Below, one piece after another: positions 50,162 to 59,794 of a stretch of DNA of 64,000 nucleotides. Within the stretch, counting starts at the first letter, position 1; every line of letters starts with the position of its first letter. The position numbers were made by a program, and so were the translations under genes. Origin of the DNA: Limosilactobacillus oris DSM 4864 (GTDB taxonomy: Bacteria > Bacillota > Bacilli > Lactobacillales > Lactobacillaceae); the NCBI RefSeq assembly GCF_001434465.1, contig NZ_AZGE01000005.1:1-64000 (forward strand), read 5' to 3'. A model generated the notes under the pieces. The model was not told the DNA's origin and ran no database searches. It saw only the letters and a list, made by a program, of their open reading frames with translations.

Positions 50162-50568
50162 GTTTAACTCGTCACGCGCTTCGTGAAGAGGCGTTCCAAG
50201 TTTTGTTTGCTTTACAAACTAACCCGGATGCCGACTTGGCAACGATTTACCAGTCGATTCCACACCATGATGAACGGGCGATTCCCGAATACGTCCAACG
50301 GCTGGCGACTGGAGTCAGTGACCGGCAGGCTGCTTTAGATGGGCAGATTAGCAGTCTGCTTGCCAGTGACTGGACGATTGATCGCCTGGCTAAGGCTGAT
50401 TTGATCATTCTCCGCTTGGCCTTATATGAGCTGCAATACGTTGAGGAAGTTCCAACGCCCGTGGCAATTAATGAGGCCCTGGAATTAGCAAAGGAATTTA
50501 GTAACGATCAATCCCGAAAGTTTATTAACGGTGCTCTTGGCCGGTTTGAAAAGGAAAACAACTTATAA
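50158..50568 (+). CDS. nusB: Transcription antitermination factor NusB
   Basis: 136 aa. LTRHALREEAFQVLFAL start, LRLALYELQYVEEVPTPVAINEALELAKEFS core, FINGALGRF end: all NusB signatures. It binds boxA RNA with S10 for rRNA transcription. Confidence 0.97.
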   Translation: MSLTRHALREEAFQVLFALQTNPDADLATIYQSIPHHDERAIPEYVQRLATGVSDRQAALDGQISSLLASDWTIDRLAKADLIILRLALYELQYVEEVPTPVAINEALELAKEFSNDQSRKFINGALGRFEKENNL

Positions 50569-50575
50569 AATGAGT

Positions 50576-50611
50576 GGGGCCTAGCATTTGGGAAGCCAAA
50601 TGTTGGGCCCC
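50576..50611 (+). terminator. Hairpin after nusB
   Basis: 16 pairs (50576-50591 with 50596-50611) with loop GAAG. The T-rich tail GTTCATGTTT is weak. Confidence 0.6.
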
Positions 50612-50673
50612 GTTCATGTTTCTGTCCGTCCCGGAGTTTATGTTAAAATAGAAATACTTGAGGAGGAAATGGA

Positions 50674-51537
50674 ATGGCAATACTAATCGATGGCAAGAAG
50701 CTAGCAAAGCAGGTTAACCAGCATACCACCACTCGGGCTGCTGGTTTGATTGAGCGCGGAATTAAGCCAGGAATCGCGGTCGTCTTGGTTGGCGATGATC
50801 CTGCTAGTCAAATTTATACGCGCAACAAACACCGCTTGGCGGAAAAGATGGGGTTAAAGTCCGACCTATACCGTTTTCCGACTGATGTTAAGCAGTCCAC
50901 GGTACTGGGAACGATTAAGGAGCTGAATAACGATGATTCTATTGACGCGATCATCGTTCAAGAGCCGCTTCCTGACCACCTGGACGCCGTTGCCATTACC
51001 AATGCGATTTCTCCAGCCAAGGACGTTGATGGCTTGCACCCTGACAACCTAGGGAAACTCTTTGGCAACCAGCCGGGCAACTACCCGGTTGCCTGTACCC
51101 CGCGCGGCATTATGCGGATTTTTAGCTACTACCAGGTCCCATTGGCGGGAGCAAATGTAGTGATCGTGGGGCGGAGCATCCTGGTTGGTAAACCGTTGCT
51201 GGCCCTGCTGGCTAATGCCAATGCGACCGTGACCATTGCTGGCCGCCACACGAAGAACCTGCGGGAACTAACCACCCAGGCGGATATTTTAATCGTTGCG
51301 ACGGGGATTGCCCATTTTATCGGCAAGGATGACGTGAAGCCTGGTGCGGTGGTCATTGACGTGGGAATGGACAGACTCCCGTCCGGCGAGTTAACCGGTG
51401 ACGTGGATTTTGCGGCTGTCGAACCGATTGCCAAGATGATTACTCCAGTGCCGGGGGGAGTAGGCCCAATGACGATCGCCAGCCTGATGGAGCAGACGGT
51501 CGACCTGGCTGAATGGAGGAGAAATGGACAGAAGTAA
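50674..51537 (+). CDS. folD: Methylenetetrahydrofolate dehydrogenase/cyclohydrolase FolD
   Basis: 287 aa, normal length. [14 protein letters not shown] with the catalytic Lys region, [22 protein letters not shown]-like [10 protein letters not shown] and [14 protein letters not shown] (NADP site), [10 protein letters not shown]. Provides formyl-THF, used by Fmt encoded later. GAGGAGG upstream. Overlaps xseA by 14 bp. Confidence 0.97.
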   Translation: MAILIDGKKLAKQVNQHTTTRAAGLIERGIKPGIAVVLVGDDPASQIYTRNKHRLAEKMGLKSDLYRFPTDVKQSTVLGTIKELNNDDSIDAIIVQEPLPDHLDAVAITNAISPAKDVDGLHPDNLGKLFGNQPGNYPVACTPRGIMRIFSYYQVPLAGANVVIVGRSILVGKPLLALLANANATVTIAGRHTKNLRELTTQADILIVATGIAHFIGKDDVKPGAVVIDVGMDRLPSGELTGDVDFAAVEPIAKMITPVPGGVGPMTIASLMEQTVDLAEWRRNGQK

Positions 51538-52873
51538 GTACCTGACGGTTAGTCAGCTCACCAAATACTTAAAACTAAAATTTGACCGTGATCCGTACCT
51601 GCAGACGGTTTACCTTACCGGTGAACTATCCAATTTCCGCTTGCGCAGCGGTCACCAGTATTTCAGTTTGAAAGATGACCAGGCGGTAATTGATGCCGTG
51701 ATGTTTCGGAGCCAGTTTAGCAAGGTGAAGTTTACCCCCGAGGAGGGGATGAAACTTTGTGTAACCGGCCATGTCGGCCTCTATGAACGTAGCGGCCGCT
51801 ACCAGATCTATATCGACACGATGGAACCGGACGGGGTGGGCTCGCTTTACCTGGCCTTTGAACAGTTAAAAAAGAAGCTCAATGCTGAAGGGCTCTTTTC
51901 CCGGCCTAAGAAAGCAGTACCGCTCTTTCCCCGGCGAATTGCGGTCGTAACCAGTCTGAACGGAGCGGTGATTCGGGATATTAACACGACGGTGCGGCGT
52001 CGTTACCCGATTGCCCAGGTGGTACTATTCCCAACCGTAGTTCAGGGGGAGAAGGCTGCTGCTGATATTGCCCGGCAGATTAAACGGGCGGGCGAACGGG
52101 GCGACTTTGACACGCTCATTATTGGCCGTGGTGGTGGTTCAATCGAAGACCTTTGGCCGTTTAATGAGGAAGTGGTTGCCCGCGCGATTGCGGATTGCCC
52201 GCTTCCGGTGATTTCCTCGGTCGGCCACGAAACCGATACGACGATTGCCGATTTGGTCGCTGATCAACGGGCGGCCACGCCAACTGCCGCGGCTGAACTA
52301 GCGACCCCCCAACGCCTCGACAATACCCTGATGCTGATTAGTGACTTTCAGCAGCGCCTGTACAACACGATGCGGGCACAGATTGACTTTGAAAAAAAGC
52401 AGCTCGCGAAGCTCACCGGCAGCTATATTTTTCAACAACCGACCCGGCTGTACGAAAACTACGCGCAAAAGGTTGACCAGTTGACCCAGCAGCTTCGTCA
52501 GCAACAGGAGTGCCGTTTAACCAATGCGGCAAACGATGTGGCCCAGGTCTATAACCGCCTGCTAGCCTATAATCCGCAACGGTTGGTTGATCAAGAGCGA
52601 CTAACTGTTCAGCAGCTGGCAGCCCGCTTGCAGACGGCGGCCCAGGCAAAGACCCAGCAGACCGCTCAGCAGTTGCAGGCCCTGACCAAGCAGCTGCATT
52701 CATTGGACCCGCTGAAAATTATGGAACGGGGCTATACCTACGTGACCAGAAACGGGAAGGTCGTCAACCAGGCCGCCCAACTGAACACTGGGGAGCCATT
52801 GCTCTTACACTTTGCTGATGGCGAGGTAACCGTTACGATAACAGATATTAAGGAGAAGAAAAATGGCAAGTAA
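51524..52873 (+). CDS. xseA: Exodeoxyribonuclease VII large subunit
   Basis: 449 aa. OB-fold N-terminus (about 5-105), catalytic core with [32 protein letters not shown] and [16 protein letters not shown], then a long coiled coil (about 280-400). Degrades single-stranded DNA with XseB, encoded next with 11-bp overlap. Confidence 0.97.
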   Translation: MDRSKYLTVSQLTKYLKLKFDRDPYLQTVYLTGELSNFRLRSGHQYFSLKDDQAVIDAVMFRSQFSKVKFTPEEGMKLCVTGHVGLYERSGRYQIYIDTMEPDGVGSLYLAFEQLKKKLNAEGLFSRPKKAVPLFPRRIAVVTSLNGAVIRDINTTVRRRYPIAQVVLFPTVVQGEKAAADIARQIKRAGERGDFDTLIIGRGGGSIEDLWPFNEEVVARAIADCPLPVISSVGHETDTTIADLVADQRAATPTAAAELATPQRLDNTLMLISDFQQRLYNTMRAQIDFEKKQLAKLTGSYIFQQPTRLYENYAQKVDQLTQQLRQQQECRLTNAANDVAQVYNRLLAYNPQRLVDQERLTVQQLAARLQTAAQAKTQQTAQQLQALTKQLHSLDPLKIMERGYTYVTRNGKVVNQAAQLNTGEPLLLHFADGEVTVTITDIKEKKNGK

Positions 52874-53138
52874 AGAACCAACTTTTGAAGAGCAGCTGAC
52901 AAAACTGCAGGCAATTGTTAACCAGCTGGAGCAGGGCAATGTCCCTCTCGAATCAGCCATTGAGCAGTTCCAAGAAGGAATCAAGCTATCCAAGGACCTG
53001 CAAAAGAAGTTGACCACTGCGGAAAAGACGCTCGGACATTTAATTGATGACAACGATGAAGAAAAAGAATACGAAAAGGCCACGGATGATCCCAGCAATA
53101 ATGGTGGGGGCAATCGGGGCTTTGGCAGTGCCGACTAG
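52863..53138 (+). CDS. xseB: Exodeoxyribonuclease VII small subunit
   Basis: 91 aa. [32 protein letters not shown], given here in two joined blocks, is the XseB helix pair; the C-terminal 20 residues are glycine/asparagine-rich and probably disordered. Confidence 0.95.
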   Translation: MASKEPTFEEQLTKLQAIVNQLEQGNVPLESAIEQFQEGIKLSKDLQKKLTTAEKTLGHLIDDNDEEKEYEKATDDPSNNGGGNRGFGSAD

Positions 53139-53152
53139 GTCCTGGTGACGAT

Positions 53153-54028
53153 ATGGTTGAATCTTTAGAACAGTTAAAAGCCCGTGTGACCAGCTACCTG
53201 GATACCCACCTGGCAAATGACGTTGACCAGTCAACATTAGCAGCCTCCATGCAGTATTCGGTGCTGGCAGGGGGGAAGCGACTCCGGCCAACGCTGACGC
53301 TGGCAACCGTCGAGATTTTCGGCGGCGAGTTAACCGAAGACGTTGTTCGGGCCGCTACGGCATTGGAATTGCTCCATACCTATTCGCTGATTCATGATGA
53401 TTTGCCAGCAATGGACAATGATGATTTGCGGCGGGGAGCGCCAACCAACCACCGCAAGTTCGGCGCGGGGATGGCGACCTTAGCCGGTGATGGTCTGCTA
53501 ACCCTGGCCTTCCAGTGGGTCACGGATAATCAGCTGCCAGCGACGATGAAGAGCCAGTTAGCCTTAGAGCTAGCTAAAGCGGCGGGACCGGCGGGGATGG
53601 TGGCTGGTCAAGCCCGTGATATTGAAGGAACTGGGCGCCGTTTGACCCTTGACCAGCTCCGCTACCTTCACCGGCAAAAGACCGGGGCGCTCCTGCGGTA
53701 CGCGGTCTTGGCTGGTGGAATTATTACTGTCCAGCCGGCCGCTGTCCAGCGGTTGCTAGCCCAGTTTGGCAGCAGTTACGGCCTGGCTTTCCAAATTTAC
53801 GATGACTTGATGGACGTTGTTGGGACAACGACCGCAATGGGGAAGCGGGTTGGCAAAGACGCCGCTGAGCATAAAAACACTTATCCCGGCCTTCTCGGTG
53901 TCACTGGGGCAGAAGAGCAACTCCAGCAGGCACTCGAGCGGGCGAAAAATGCCCAAGCAGCATTGAGTCAGCTAACTGGCCGATCGTTTGCTGCATATGA
54001 TGATTTTTTAGCGTATTTTAAATTATAA
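53153..54028 (+). CDS. ispA: Polyprenyl synthetase (farnesyl diphosphate synthase)
   Basis: 291 aa. GGKRLRP substrate site, first Asp-rich motif DDLPAMDND (about 82-90), second DDLMD (about 217-221), and the QARDIEG region. Makes farnesyl diphosphate for undecaprenyl and other isoprenoids. Confidence 0.95.
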   Translation: MVESLEQLKARVTSYLDTHLANDVDQSTLAASMQYSVLAGGKRLRPTLTLATVEIFGGELTEDVVRAATALELLHTYSLIHDDLPAMDNDDLRRGAPTNHRKFGAGMATLAGDGLLTLAFQWVTDNQLPATMKSQLALELAKAAGPAGMVAGQARDIEGTGRRLTLDQLRYLHRQKTGALLRYAVLAGGIITVQPAAVQRLLAQFGSSYGLAFQIYDDLMDVVGTTTAMGKRVGKDAAEHKNTYPGLLGVTGAEEQLQQALERAKNAQAALSQLTGRSFAAYDDFLAYFKL

Positions 54029-54039
54029 GGAACAAAACT

Positions 54040-54882
54040 ATGGAAAAAGAACGTGTTGATGTGTTGTTAGTCAAGCAGGGATTGTTTGATTCACGGGAAC
54101 AAGCGAAACGCTCTGTCATGGCGGGAGAAATTCTTGGTAAAAATAATGAACGGCTCGATAAGCCGGGGCAGAAAATCCCCGTGACCACGACCTTACATAT
54201 GAAAGGCCATAAGATGCCGTACGTCAGCCGGGGCGGGTTAAAACTTGCCAAGGCGCTGAAGGCTTTCCAAATTTCAGTGGCCGATAAGGTGGTTTTAGAT
54301 ATTGGCTCCTCGACCGGTGGCTTTACCGACGTCATGCTGCAAAATGGCGCGCGGCTCAGCTATGCGTTGGATGTTGGTACTAACCAGCTGGTTTGGCAGC
54401 TACGGGAGGACCCCCGGGTGGTAGTGATGGAACAGACTAATTTCCGTTACAGCAAACTTGCGGACTTTACCCACGGTCAGCCCGCCTTTGCCTCAATCGA
54501 CGTTTCCTTTATTTCCTTGCGGCTGATTTTACCGCCGCTTGCGGGAATTTTACAGCCGGGCGGCGAAGTGGTTGCTTTGATCAAGCCCCAGTTTGAGGCT
54601 GGTAAAGAGCACGTTGGCAAGCACGGAATCATTCGGGACCATGGGGTGCATAAGGCAGTCCTGGAAGAAGTTTTGGAATTCGCACGGGCTGACCATTTTG
54701 ATGTCCTGGGGTTAGATTTTTCACCGATTAAGGGTGGCCAGGGCAACATGGAATTCTTGGCCCACTTACGGCTAAGCGACCAGCCGGGTCAGCTTGCGCC
54801 TGAAATCGATATTGACCAGGTGATTGCTAATGCTGACCGGGAGCTGAATGACAAGGCTAACGACGGGAAAGGTGGTAATTGA
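54040..54882 (+). CDS. TlyA-family rRNA methyltransferase/S4 protein
   Basis: 280 aa. S4 RNA-binding domain (about 4-65: RVDVLLVKQGLFDSREQAKRSVMAG) and an FtsJ-like Rossmann domain with VLDIGSSTGGFTDVML. Likely 2'-O-methylation of rRNA. Lies before argR as in Bacillus (yqxC). Confidence 0.93.
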   Translation: MEKERVDVLLVKQGLFDSREQAKRSVMAGEILGKNNERLDKPGQKIPVTTTLHMKGHKMPYVSRGGLKLAKALKAFQISVADKVVLDIGSSTGGFTDVMLQNGARLSYALDVGTNQLVWQLREDPRVVVMEQTNFRYSKLADFTHGQPAFASIDVSFISLRLILPPLAGILQPGGEVVALIKPQFEAGKEHVGKHGIIRDHGVHKAVLEEVLEFARADHFDVLGLDFSPIKGGQGNMEFLAHLRLSDQPGQLAPEIDIDQVIANADRELNDKANDGKGGN

Positions 54883-54884
54883 GG

Positions 54885-55337
54885 ATGAAAAAGGCTGATC
54901 GACAAAAGAAAATCCGCGAAATTATCACGGCACGGAGTATTGAACGCCAAGAAGACCTGGTCGGCGCCCTAAATGAGCTGGGACTGCAAGTAACCCAGGC
55001 CACAATTTCGCGTGACATCAAGGAAATGCAGCTGATCAAGGTGCCGGCTGAAAACGGGGGTTACCGTTATGCCTTGCCCGTAATGCAGCACCGGGACGAG
55101 CCTGACCAGCTCGGGACGACGATTCACGACAGCCTGGTGCAGTTGAAGCGCAGTGACCGTCTCTTAGCCCTGGCGGTTCGTCCTGGCAACGGCCCGGTTG
55201 TCGCTAACCTGCTGCGGCGGTTAACTGACCGGGGGGTCTTTACGACCATTGGTGACGATAGCAACGTGCTGGTGGTATGCGATACTGCTGATGATGCTCA
55301 AACGCTCGCGGACTACTTGAACAGTTTGGTAGGATAA
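54885..55337 (+). CDS. argR: Arginine repressor ArgR/AhrC
   Basis: 150 aa. Winged HTH (about 1-65, QVTQATISRDIKEMQLIKVP) and the C-terminal oligomerisation/arginine domain with GDDSNVLVVCDTADDAQTLADYL in two parts. ATG 54885 chosen with AAAGGTGGT upstream; TTG 54879 alternative. Confidence 0.95.
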   Translation: MKKADRQKKIREIITARSIERQEDLVGALNELGLQVTQATISRDIKEMQLIKVPAENGGYRYALPVMQHRDEPDQLGTTIHDSLVQLKRSDRLLALAVRPGNGPVVANLLRRLTDRGVFTTIGDDSNVLVVCDTADDAQTLADYLNSLVG

Positions 55338-55349
55338 AGGAGATTGGCG

Positions 55350-57041
55350 ATGCTGCAAGAACTTACGATTGACAACCTCGCAATTATTAAGCACCTTAGC
55401 TTAGAATTTGCGAATCAGATGACGGTATTGACCGGTGAGACCGGTGCCGGGAAGTCAATTATTATTGATGCGGTTGGCTTATTGGCTGGTGGCCGCGGAT
55501 CCCAGGAGTTTATCCGACGTGGGGAAGAAAAACTACGCTTGCAGGGCCAGTTTGCGTTAACGGCAGATCCTGGCCTGGCGGCGCTTTTGGATTCACTCGG
55601 AATTGAGTATGAGGATGGAACCCTGATTATTATGCGTGAAATCCACCGGAATGGTCGCAATACGATCCGGGTCAACGGCCAGCTGATTAATACGACAATG
55701 CTGCGGCAGATTGGTGCCTATTTGGTTGATATTCAAGGGCAAAACGAACACCAGCTGCTCTTGCAACCTGAAAAACACCTGGGAATGCTGGATCAGTATG
55801 CTAGCAAGCAGGTTCAGCCGTTGCTCACTAAGTACCAGCAACTTTACCACGACTATTCTCAGCTCAAGGCGGCGGTCACTAAGAAGCAAGCAAATGAGCA
55901 GCAGTGGGCCCAGCGTTTGGATATGCTGCACTACCAGGTCGATGAAATCGGGAGTGCCCAGCTCAAAGCTGATGAGGAGGAACAACTTACCAGCGAGCGG
56001 GATCGTCTGGAACACTTTCAGCAAATCAATAATGCCCTTCAACAGGCCGTGGCAACCTTTAATGACGGTGAAGCACCGGTGCTAGACCAGGTTGCTACGG
56101 TGATGGAAGCCATTAACGGGATTGCGGAGTTTGATGATGATTACGATTCGTTAAGCAAGTCCCTGAACGACGCCTACTATGCCCTTCAGGACGTTGCTAA
56201 CCAGGCTGGGCAGCAGCTAGACCTCCTTGAATTTGATGACCAGCGTCTGGCAGAAATTGACCAACGGCTAACGGTCATCGGGGATCTGGAACATAAGTAT
56301 GGTGACTCTGTCGCCAAAGTCTTGGATTACTACGCTAAAATCAAAAAGGAATTGGATACGATGGAGGCAGCAGCGGACTCCAACAATGACTTGGAAGCCC
56401 GGCTGGCAACGGCCCAAGAGCAGCTTCAAACCGTTGGTGAGGAGCTTAGCCGGGTTCGCCAGCAGGCGGCCCACCAGCTGGCCGCACAGGTCCACCAGCA
56501 GTTAGCAGAACTATACATGGCCAAGGCAGACTTTGAAGTCCACTTCGCCAAGCAGGTCAGCGGGACCTTTACGCCCACCGGGATTGATGAAGTCGAATTC
56601 TATATCCGGACTAACCCGGGTGAGAGCATGGGTCCCTTAGCCAAAATTGCTTCTGGTGGGGAACTGTCTCGGGTGATGCTGGCCCTTAAAACTATCTTTG
56701 CGGCTAATGAGGGGGTCACCAGCATTATCTTTGATGAGGTCGATACCGGGGTCAGTGGTCGGGTTGCCCAGGCAATTGCCGATAAGATCCGGTTGATTGC
56801 TGCTAATTCGCAGGTGCTCTGTATTACCCACTTGCCACAGGTTGCGGCCGTCGCTCAGCACCATTTCCTCATCAAGAAGGCAGTCCATGATGAGCGGACA
56901 ACGACCACTGTTACCAGCTTAGCGGCAGCTCAGCGGGTGAATGAACTTGCCCGGATGCTGTCAGGCGAAAAGGTAACCAAGTTGACGAAGGAACATGCCC
57001 AAGAGTTGTTGCAGATGGCTCACCCGAAAGACAAAGCATGA
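55350..57041 (+). CDS. recN: DNA repair protein RecN
   Basis: 563 aa SMC-like ATPase. Walker A LTGETGAGKSII (about 30-41), coiled-coil middle, signature ASGGELSRVMLALK and Walker B IIFDEVDTGVSGR. Acts in double-strand break repair. AAAGGAG precedes ATG 55350. Confidence 0.97.
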   Translation: MLQELTIDNLAIIKHLSLEFANQMTVLTGETGAGKSIIIDAVGLLAGGRGSQEFIRRGEEKLRLQGQFALTADPGLAALLDSLGIEYEDGTLIIMREIHRNGRNTIRVNGQLINTTMLRQIGAYLVDIQGQNEHQLLLQPEKHLGMLDQYASKQVQPLLTKYQQLYHDYSQLKAAVTKKQANEQQWAQRLDMLHYQVDEIGSAQLKADEEEQLTSERDRLEHFQQINNALQQAVATFNDGEAPVLDQVATVMEAINGIAEFDDDYDSLSKSLNDAYYALQDVANQAGQQLDLLEFDDQRLAEIDQRLTVIGDLEHKYGDSVAKVLDYYAKIKKELDTMEAAADSNNDLEARLATAQEQLQTVGEELSRVRQQAAHQLAAQVHQQLAELYMAKADFEVHFAKQVSGTFTPTGIDEVEFYIRTNPGESMGPLAKIASGGELSRVMLALKTIFAANEGVTSIIFDEVDTGVSGRVAQAIADKIRLIAANSQVLCITHLPQVAAVAQHHFLIKKAVHDERTTTTVTSLAAAQRVNELARMLSGEKVTKLTKEHAQELLQMAHPKDKA

Positions 57042-57050
57042 GTTAAAAAG

Positions 57051-57091
57051 CAGCCCCCGCCGCTAACTGTCATGGTTAGCGGCGGGGGCTG
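57051..57091. terminator. Bidirectional terminator between recN and the minus gene
   Basis: 17 perfect pairs (57051-57067 with 57075-57091). The minus strand has TTTTT after it, the plus strand a shorter TTT, so it serves both converging genes. Confidence 0.88.
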
Positions 57092-57107
57092 TTTAAATGA
57101 GAGAAAA

Positions 57108-57443
57108 TTAATCGAGGTGGGCAATGTAGCACACTTGGTTGAAACGGACCATATAGCTGGCGTGATCGGTTTTGACCAGGTAGCGGCCGGCCCGAAGCGG
57201 CTTAATCCGCCCGCGGACGTTTTCAACCCGTCCGGCGTCACTGGCGGGGAGTAGCTGGAGAAAGACGGTGTAGTCCTGCTGGATTGCCGTCTGGATAAAT
57301 TGTTGTCGTTGCCGAGCTGACTGGGGATTAAGCAGACGAACCGCCGGAGCAGTATTAAGTGGTTCGTCATCAAATAACTGGCCAACTACCCGGGTCAGCA
57401 GCGGCGCTTTATTTAATAGTGAATGTGCTTTGACTTCTTGCAT
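57108..57443 (-). CDS. Hypothetical protein
   Basis: 111 aa from ATG 57443 with GAAGGTGA upstream; longer readings are unsupported. Beta-rich C-terminus ([27 protein letters not shown]). Not recognised. It is the only minus-strand gene in this host segment and has its own terminator. Confidence 0.7.
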   Translation of the reverse strand: MQEVKAHSLLNKAPLLTRVVGQLFDDEPLNTAPAVRLLNPQSARQRQQFIQTAIQQDYTVFLQLLPASDAGRVENVRGRIKPLRAGRYLVKTDHASYMVRFNQVCYIAHLD

Positions 57444-57606
57444 GGTGTCACCTTCCGAACGTTTGTTTGTGAGTCCATTATACGAACAACTGTTCAGAAA
57501 AGCAAGCATTAATTTTTGCCCGTGGCGATTGCTAGATTTAGTTGATTTTGTTAGCAAGGTAGTGCATTATAGTAGTAATACGTTAATTTTTGATAGGAGT
57601 TGCAAG

Positions 57607-58227
57607 ATGGCAAATCGAGGAATGTTAATTGTCCTGTCTGGTCCCTCTGGTGTTGGTAAGGGAACGGTGCGGAAAGCAATTTTTGATTCAAATGATAATG
57701 ATTTTCAATACTCTGTTTCAATGACCACGCGTAAGCCTCGTCCGGGTGAAGTGAACGGAGTTGATTACTACTTTGTTTCGAAGGAAGAGTTTGAACACCA
57801 TATTCAAACCGGTGGGATGCTTGAGTATGCAAAGTATGTTGACAACTATTACGGAACCCCCTTAAAATATGTTAATGAAACTTTGGATTCAGGAAAGGAT
57901 GTTTTCCTGGAAGTTGAAGTGAACGGTGCGATGCAGGTTCGCTCAAAGGTTCCCGATGGTGTCTTTATTTTTCTGACCCCACCGGACCTGGACGAACTCA
58001 AGCAGCGGTTGATTCACCGCGGAACTGATAGCATGGAAGTGATTAACAAGCGGATTCATAAGGCCTTTGGGGAAATCCAAATGATGCAGAATTATGATTA
58101 CGCCGTTGTGAACGATGAAGTGCCGAATGCGGTGGCTAAAATTAAGGACATTATTCGGACGGAGCGGTTACGGGTTCCTCGGGTAATGCCACGGTATCTT
58201 GATATGTTAGGAGATTCAGAAAAATGA
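57607..58227 (+). CDS. gmk: Guanylate kinase
   Basis: 206 aa. P-loop [11 protein letters not shown] (about 9-19), [20 protein letters not shown], and [11 protein letters not shown]. Phosphorylates GMP. ATG 57607 with AGGAGTTG. Overlaps rpoZ by 4 bp. Confidence 0.97.
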   Translation: MANRGMLIVLSGPSGVGKGTVRKAIFDSNDNDFQYSVSMTTRKPRPGEVNGVDYYFVSKEEFEHHIQTGGMLEYAKYVDNYYGTPLKYVNETLDSGKDVFLEVEVNGAMQVRSKVPDGVFIFLTPPDLDELKQRLIHRGTDSMEVINKRIHKAFGEIQMMQNYDYAVVNDEVPNAVAKIKDIIRTERLRVPRVMPRYLDMLGDSEK

Positions 58228-58442
58228 TTCTTTATCCATCAGTCGACGAATTGCTCAAGCGGATTGATTCCCGTTATTCATTAGTTATGCTGGCTAGCAA
58301 GCGTGCCCATGAGCTTGATAACGGTGCGGCACCCCTGCTGGAACACTATGAGTCGAGCAAGTCAGTTGGGAAGGCTCTTGAAGAAATTTTGGCAGACAAG
58401 GTGACAATTGATCCTGACCACACGGAAGATTTGCAAGACTAG
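58224..58442 (+). CDS. rpoZ: RNA polymerase omega subunit
   Basis: 72 aa. [28 protein letters not shown] is the omega signature (seen in two parts). Stabilises RNA polymerase. Ends before a strong terminator. Confidence 0.95.
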   Translation: MILYPSVDELLKRIDSRYSLVMLASKRAHELDNGAAPLLEHYESSKSVGKALEEILADKVTIDPDHTEDLQD

Positions 58443-58463
58443 TAATTAAATAGTTGGCATGGA

Positions 58464-58500
58464 CTCTGGTATTTGCTTGGCCAAATACCAGAGCCTTTTT
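58464..58500 (+). terminator. Terminator of gmk-rpoZ
   Basis: CTCTGGTATTTG (58464-58475) pairs perfectly with 58482-58493, then CCTTTTTAG. Confidence 0.88.
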
Positions 58501-58588
58501 AGTTTTATCGTGGGGGCGGAAACGACTGTCTCGCATGATTGACCTTGTAAATGCTATAATCAGGTAATAAGAAGAACGATGGGGTGAA

Positions 58589-59794
58589 ATGATGGCAAGG
58601 ATAACGGTTTATTTGACGGGAAGCATCGCGGCTTATAAGGGCGTAGAAGTAGTTAGGGGGCTGCAAAAGAAGGGCCACCAGGTGCGGACAGTGATGACGA
58701 CGGCGGCCAGTCGCCTAGTAACGCCAACGACCTTGGCAGCACTTACCAAGCAGCCGGTGCTAACCTCGCTCTGGGAAAATACGGACCCGATTCCCCACAT
58801 CGAACTAGCAGACTGGACAGAGCTGGCGCTGGTCGTGCCGGCGACAGCTGATATTCTGGCGAAGATGGCTGCGGGGCTGGCCGATGATGCCGCTTCGACG
58901 ACCCTCCTGGCGACCAGTGCCCCGAAGGTGGTTGTGCCAGCGATGAATAGCCATATGTGGCAGGCTCCCGCGACCCAGCGGAACCTCCGCCAGCTACAAA
59001 GTGACGGGGTGACGGTTATCGGCCCGGTTGATGGAATCCTTGCCGAGGGCTATGCCGGGAAGGGGCGGATGCCTGAACCGGCAGCAATCGTTGACCAGGT
59101 CCACACCCTGCTCACCAGTTCCACTAGCCTGGCCGGTAAGCGGTTAGTGGTTACAGCAGGGGGGACCCGTGAGCCGATTGATCCGGTTCGCTTCATTGGC
59201 AACCGATCCTCAGGTAAGATGGGAATTGCCATTGCAGAGGCCGCCGCTGCTGCTGGTGCCCAGGTGACCCTGATCACGGGGCAGGTTAGTGTTGCTCTGC
59301 CAACTTCTCCGCGGGTGCACAACCTTAAAGTTGAAACGACGGAAGAATTGCTCCAGGCAGTGCAAACTAGCTTTAGCGCCGCTGATATCTTGGTAATGGC
59401 TGCGGCAGTTGCCGACTACCGGCCCCAGCAAACCGCTGACCAGAAAGTTAAGAAAACAGCAGGGCATGACAATTGGCAGCTTGATTTGACAGAAACCCCG
59501 GATGTTTTAAAAACCGTCGCACGCAGCAAACGGCCAGGGCAGCTTGTCGTTGGTTTTGCAGCGGAAACTCAGCAGCTGCTTGCCAATGCCCAGCGCAAGT
59601 TAGCAGTAAAAGGGGCGGACATGATTGTCGCCAATAGCGTGGCGGGCGCCCAGGGAGCCTTTGGGAGTGATGACGACCAGGTAACTATCCTCCAAGCCGG
59701 GCACCAGCCGGAACAGTGGCCGTTGATGAAGAAGACCGCGGTCGCTGCACGCTTGGTAGCGACCTTAGCACAGAAGATGGAATCAGGTGATTAA
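58589..59794 (+). CDS. coaBC: Bifunctional CoaBC (PPC decarboxylase/PPC synthetase)
   Basis: 401 aa. CoaC half (about 1-180) with TGSIAAYKGVEVV and PAMNSHMW; CoaB half with TAGGTREPIDPVRFIGNRSSGKMG and FAAET. Two steps of coenzyme A synthesis. ATG 58589 or 58592 after GGGGTGA. Followed without gap by priA. Confidence 0.97.
   Translation: MMARITVYLTGSIAAYKGVEVVRGLQKKGHQVRTVMTTAASRLVTPTTLAALTKQPVLTSLWENTDPIPHIELADWTELALVVPATADILAKMAAGLADDAASTTLLATSAPKVVVPAMNSHMWQAPATQRNLRQLQSDGVTVIGPVDGILAEGYAGKGRMPEPAAIVDQVHTLLTSSTSLAGKRLVVTAGGTREPIDPVRFIGNRSSGKMGIAIAEAAAAAGAQVTLITGQVSVALPTSPRVHNLKVETTEELLQAVQTSFSAADILVMAAAVADYRPQQTADQKVKKTAGHDNWQLDLTETPDVLKTVARSKRPGQLVVGFAAETQQLLANAQRKLAVKGADMIVANSVAGAQGAFGSDDDQVTILQAGHQPEQWPLMKKTAVAARLVATLAQKMESGD

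Noticed and set aside
55593-56042. 149-codon minus-strand frame in recN
   Set aside because: Antisense to conserved RecN coding sequence; composition explained by it.
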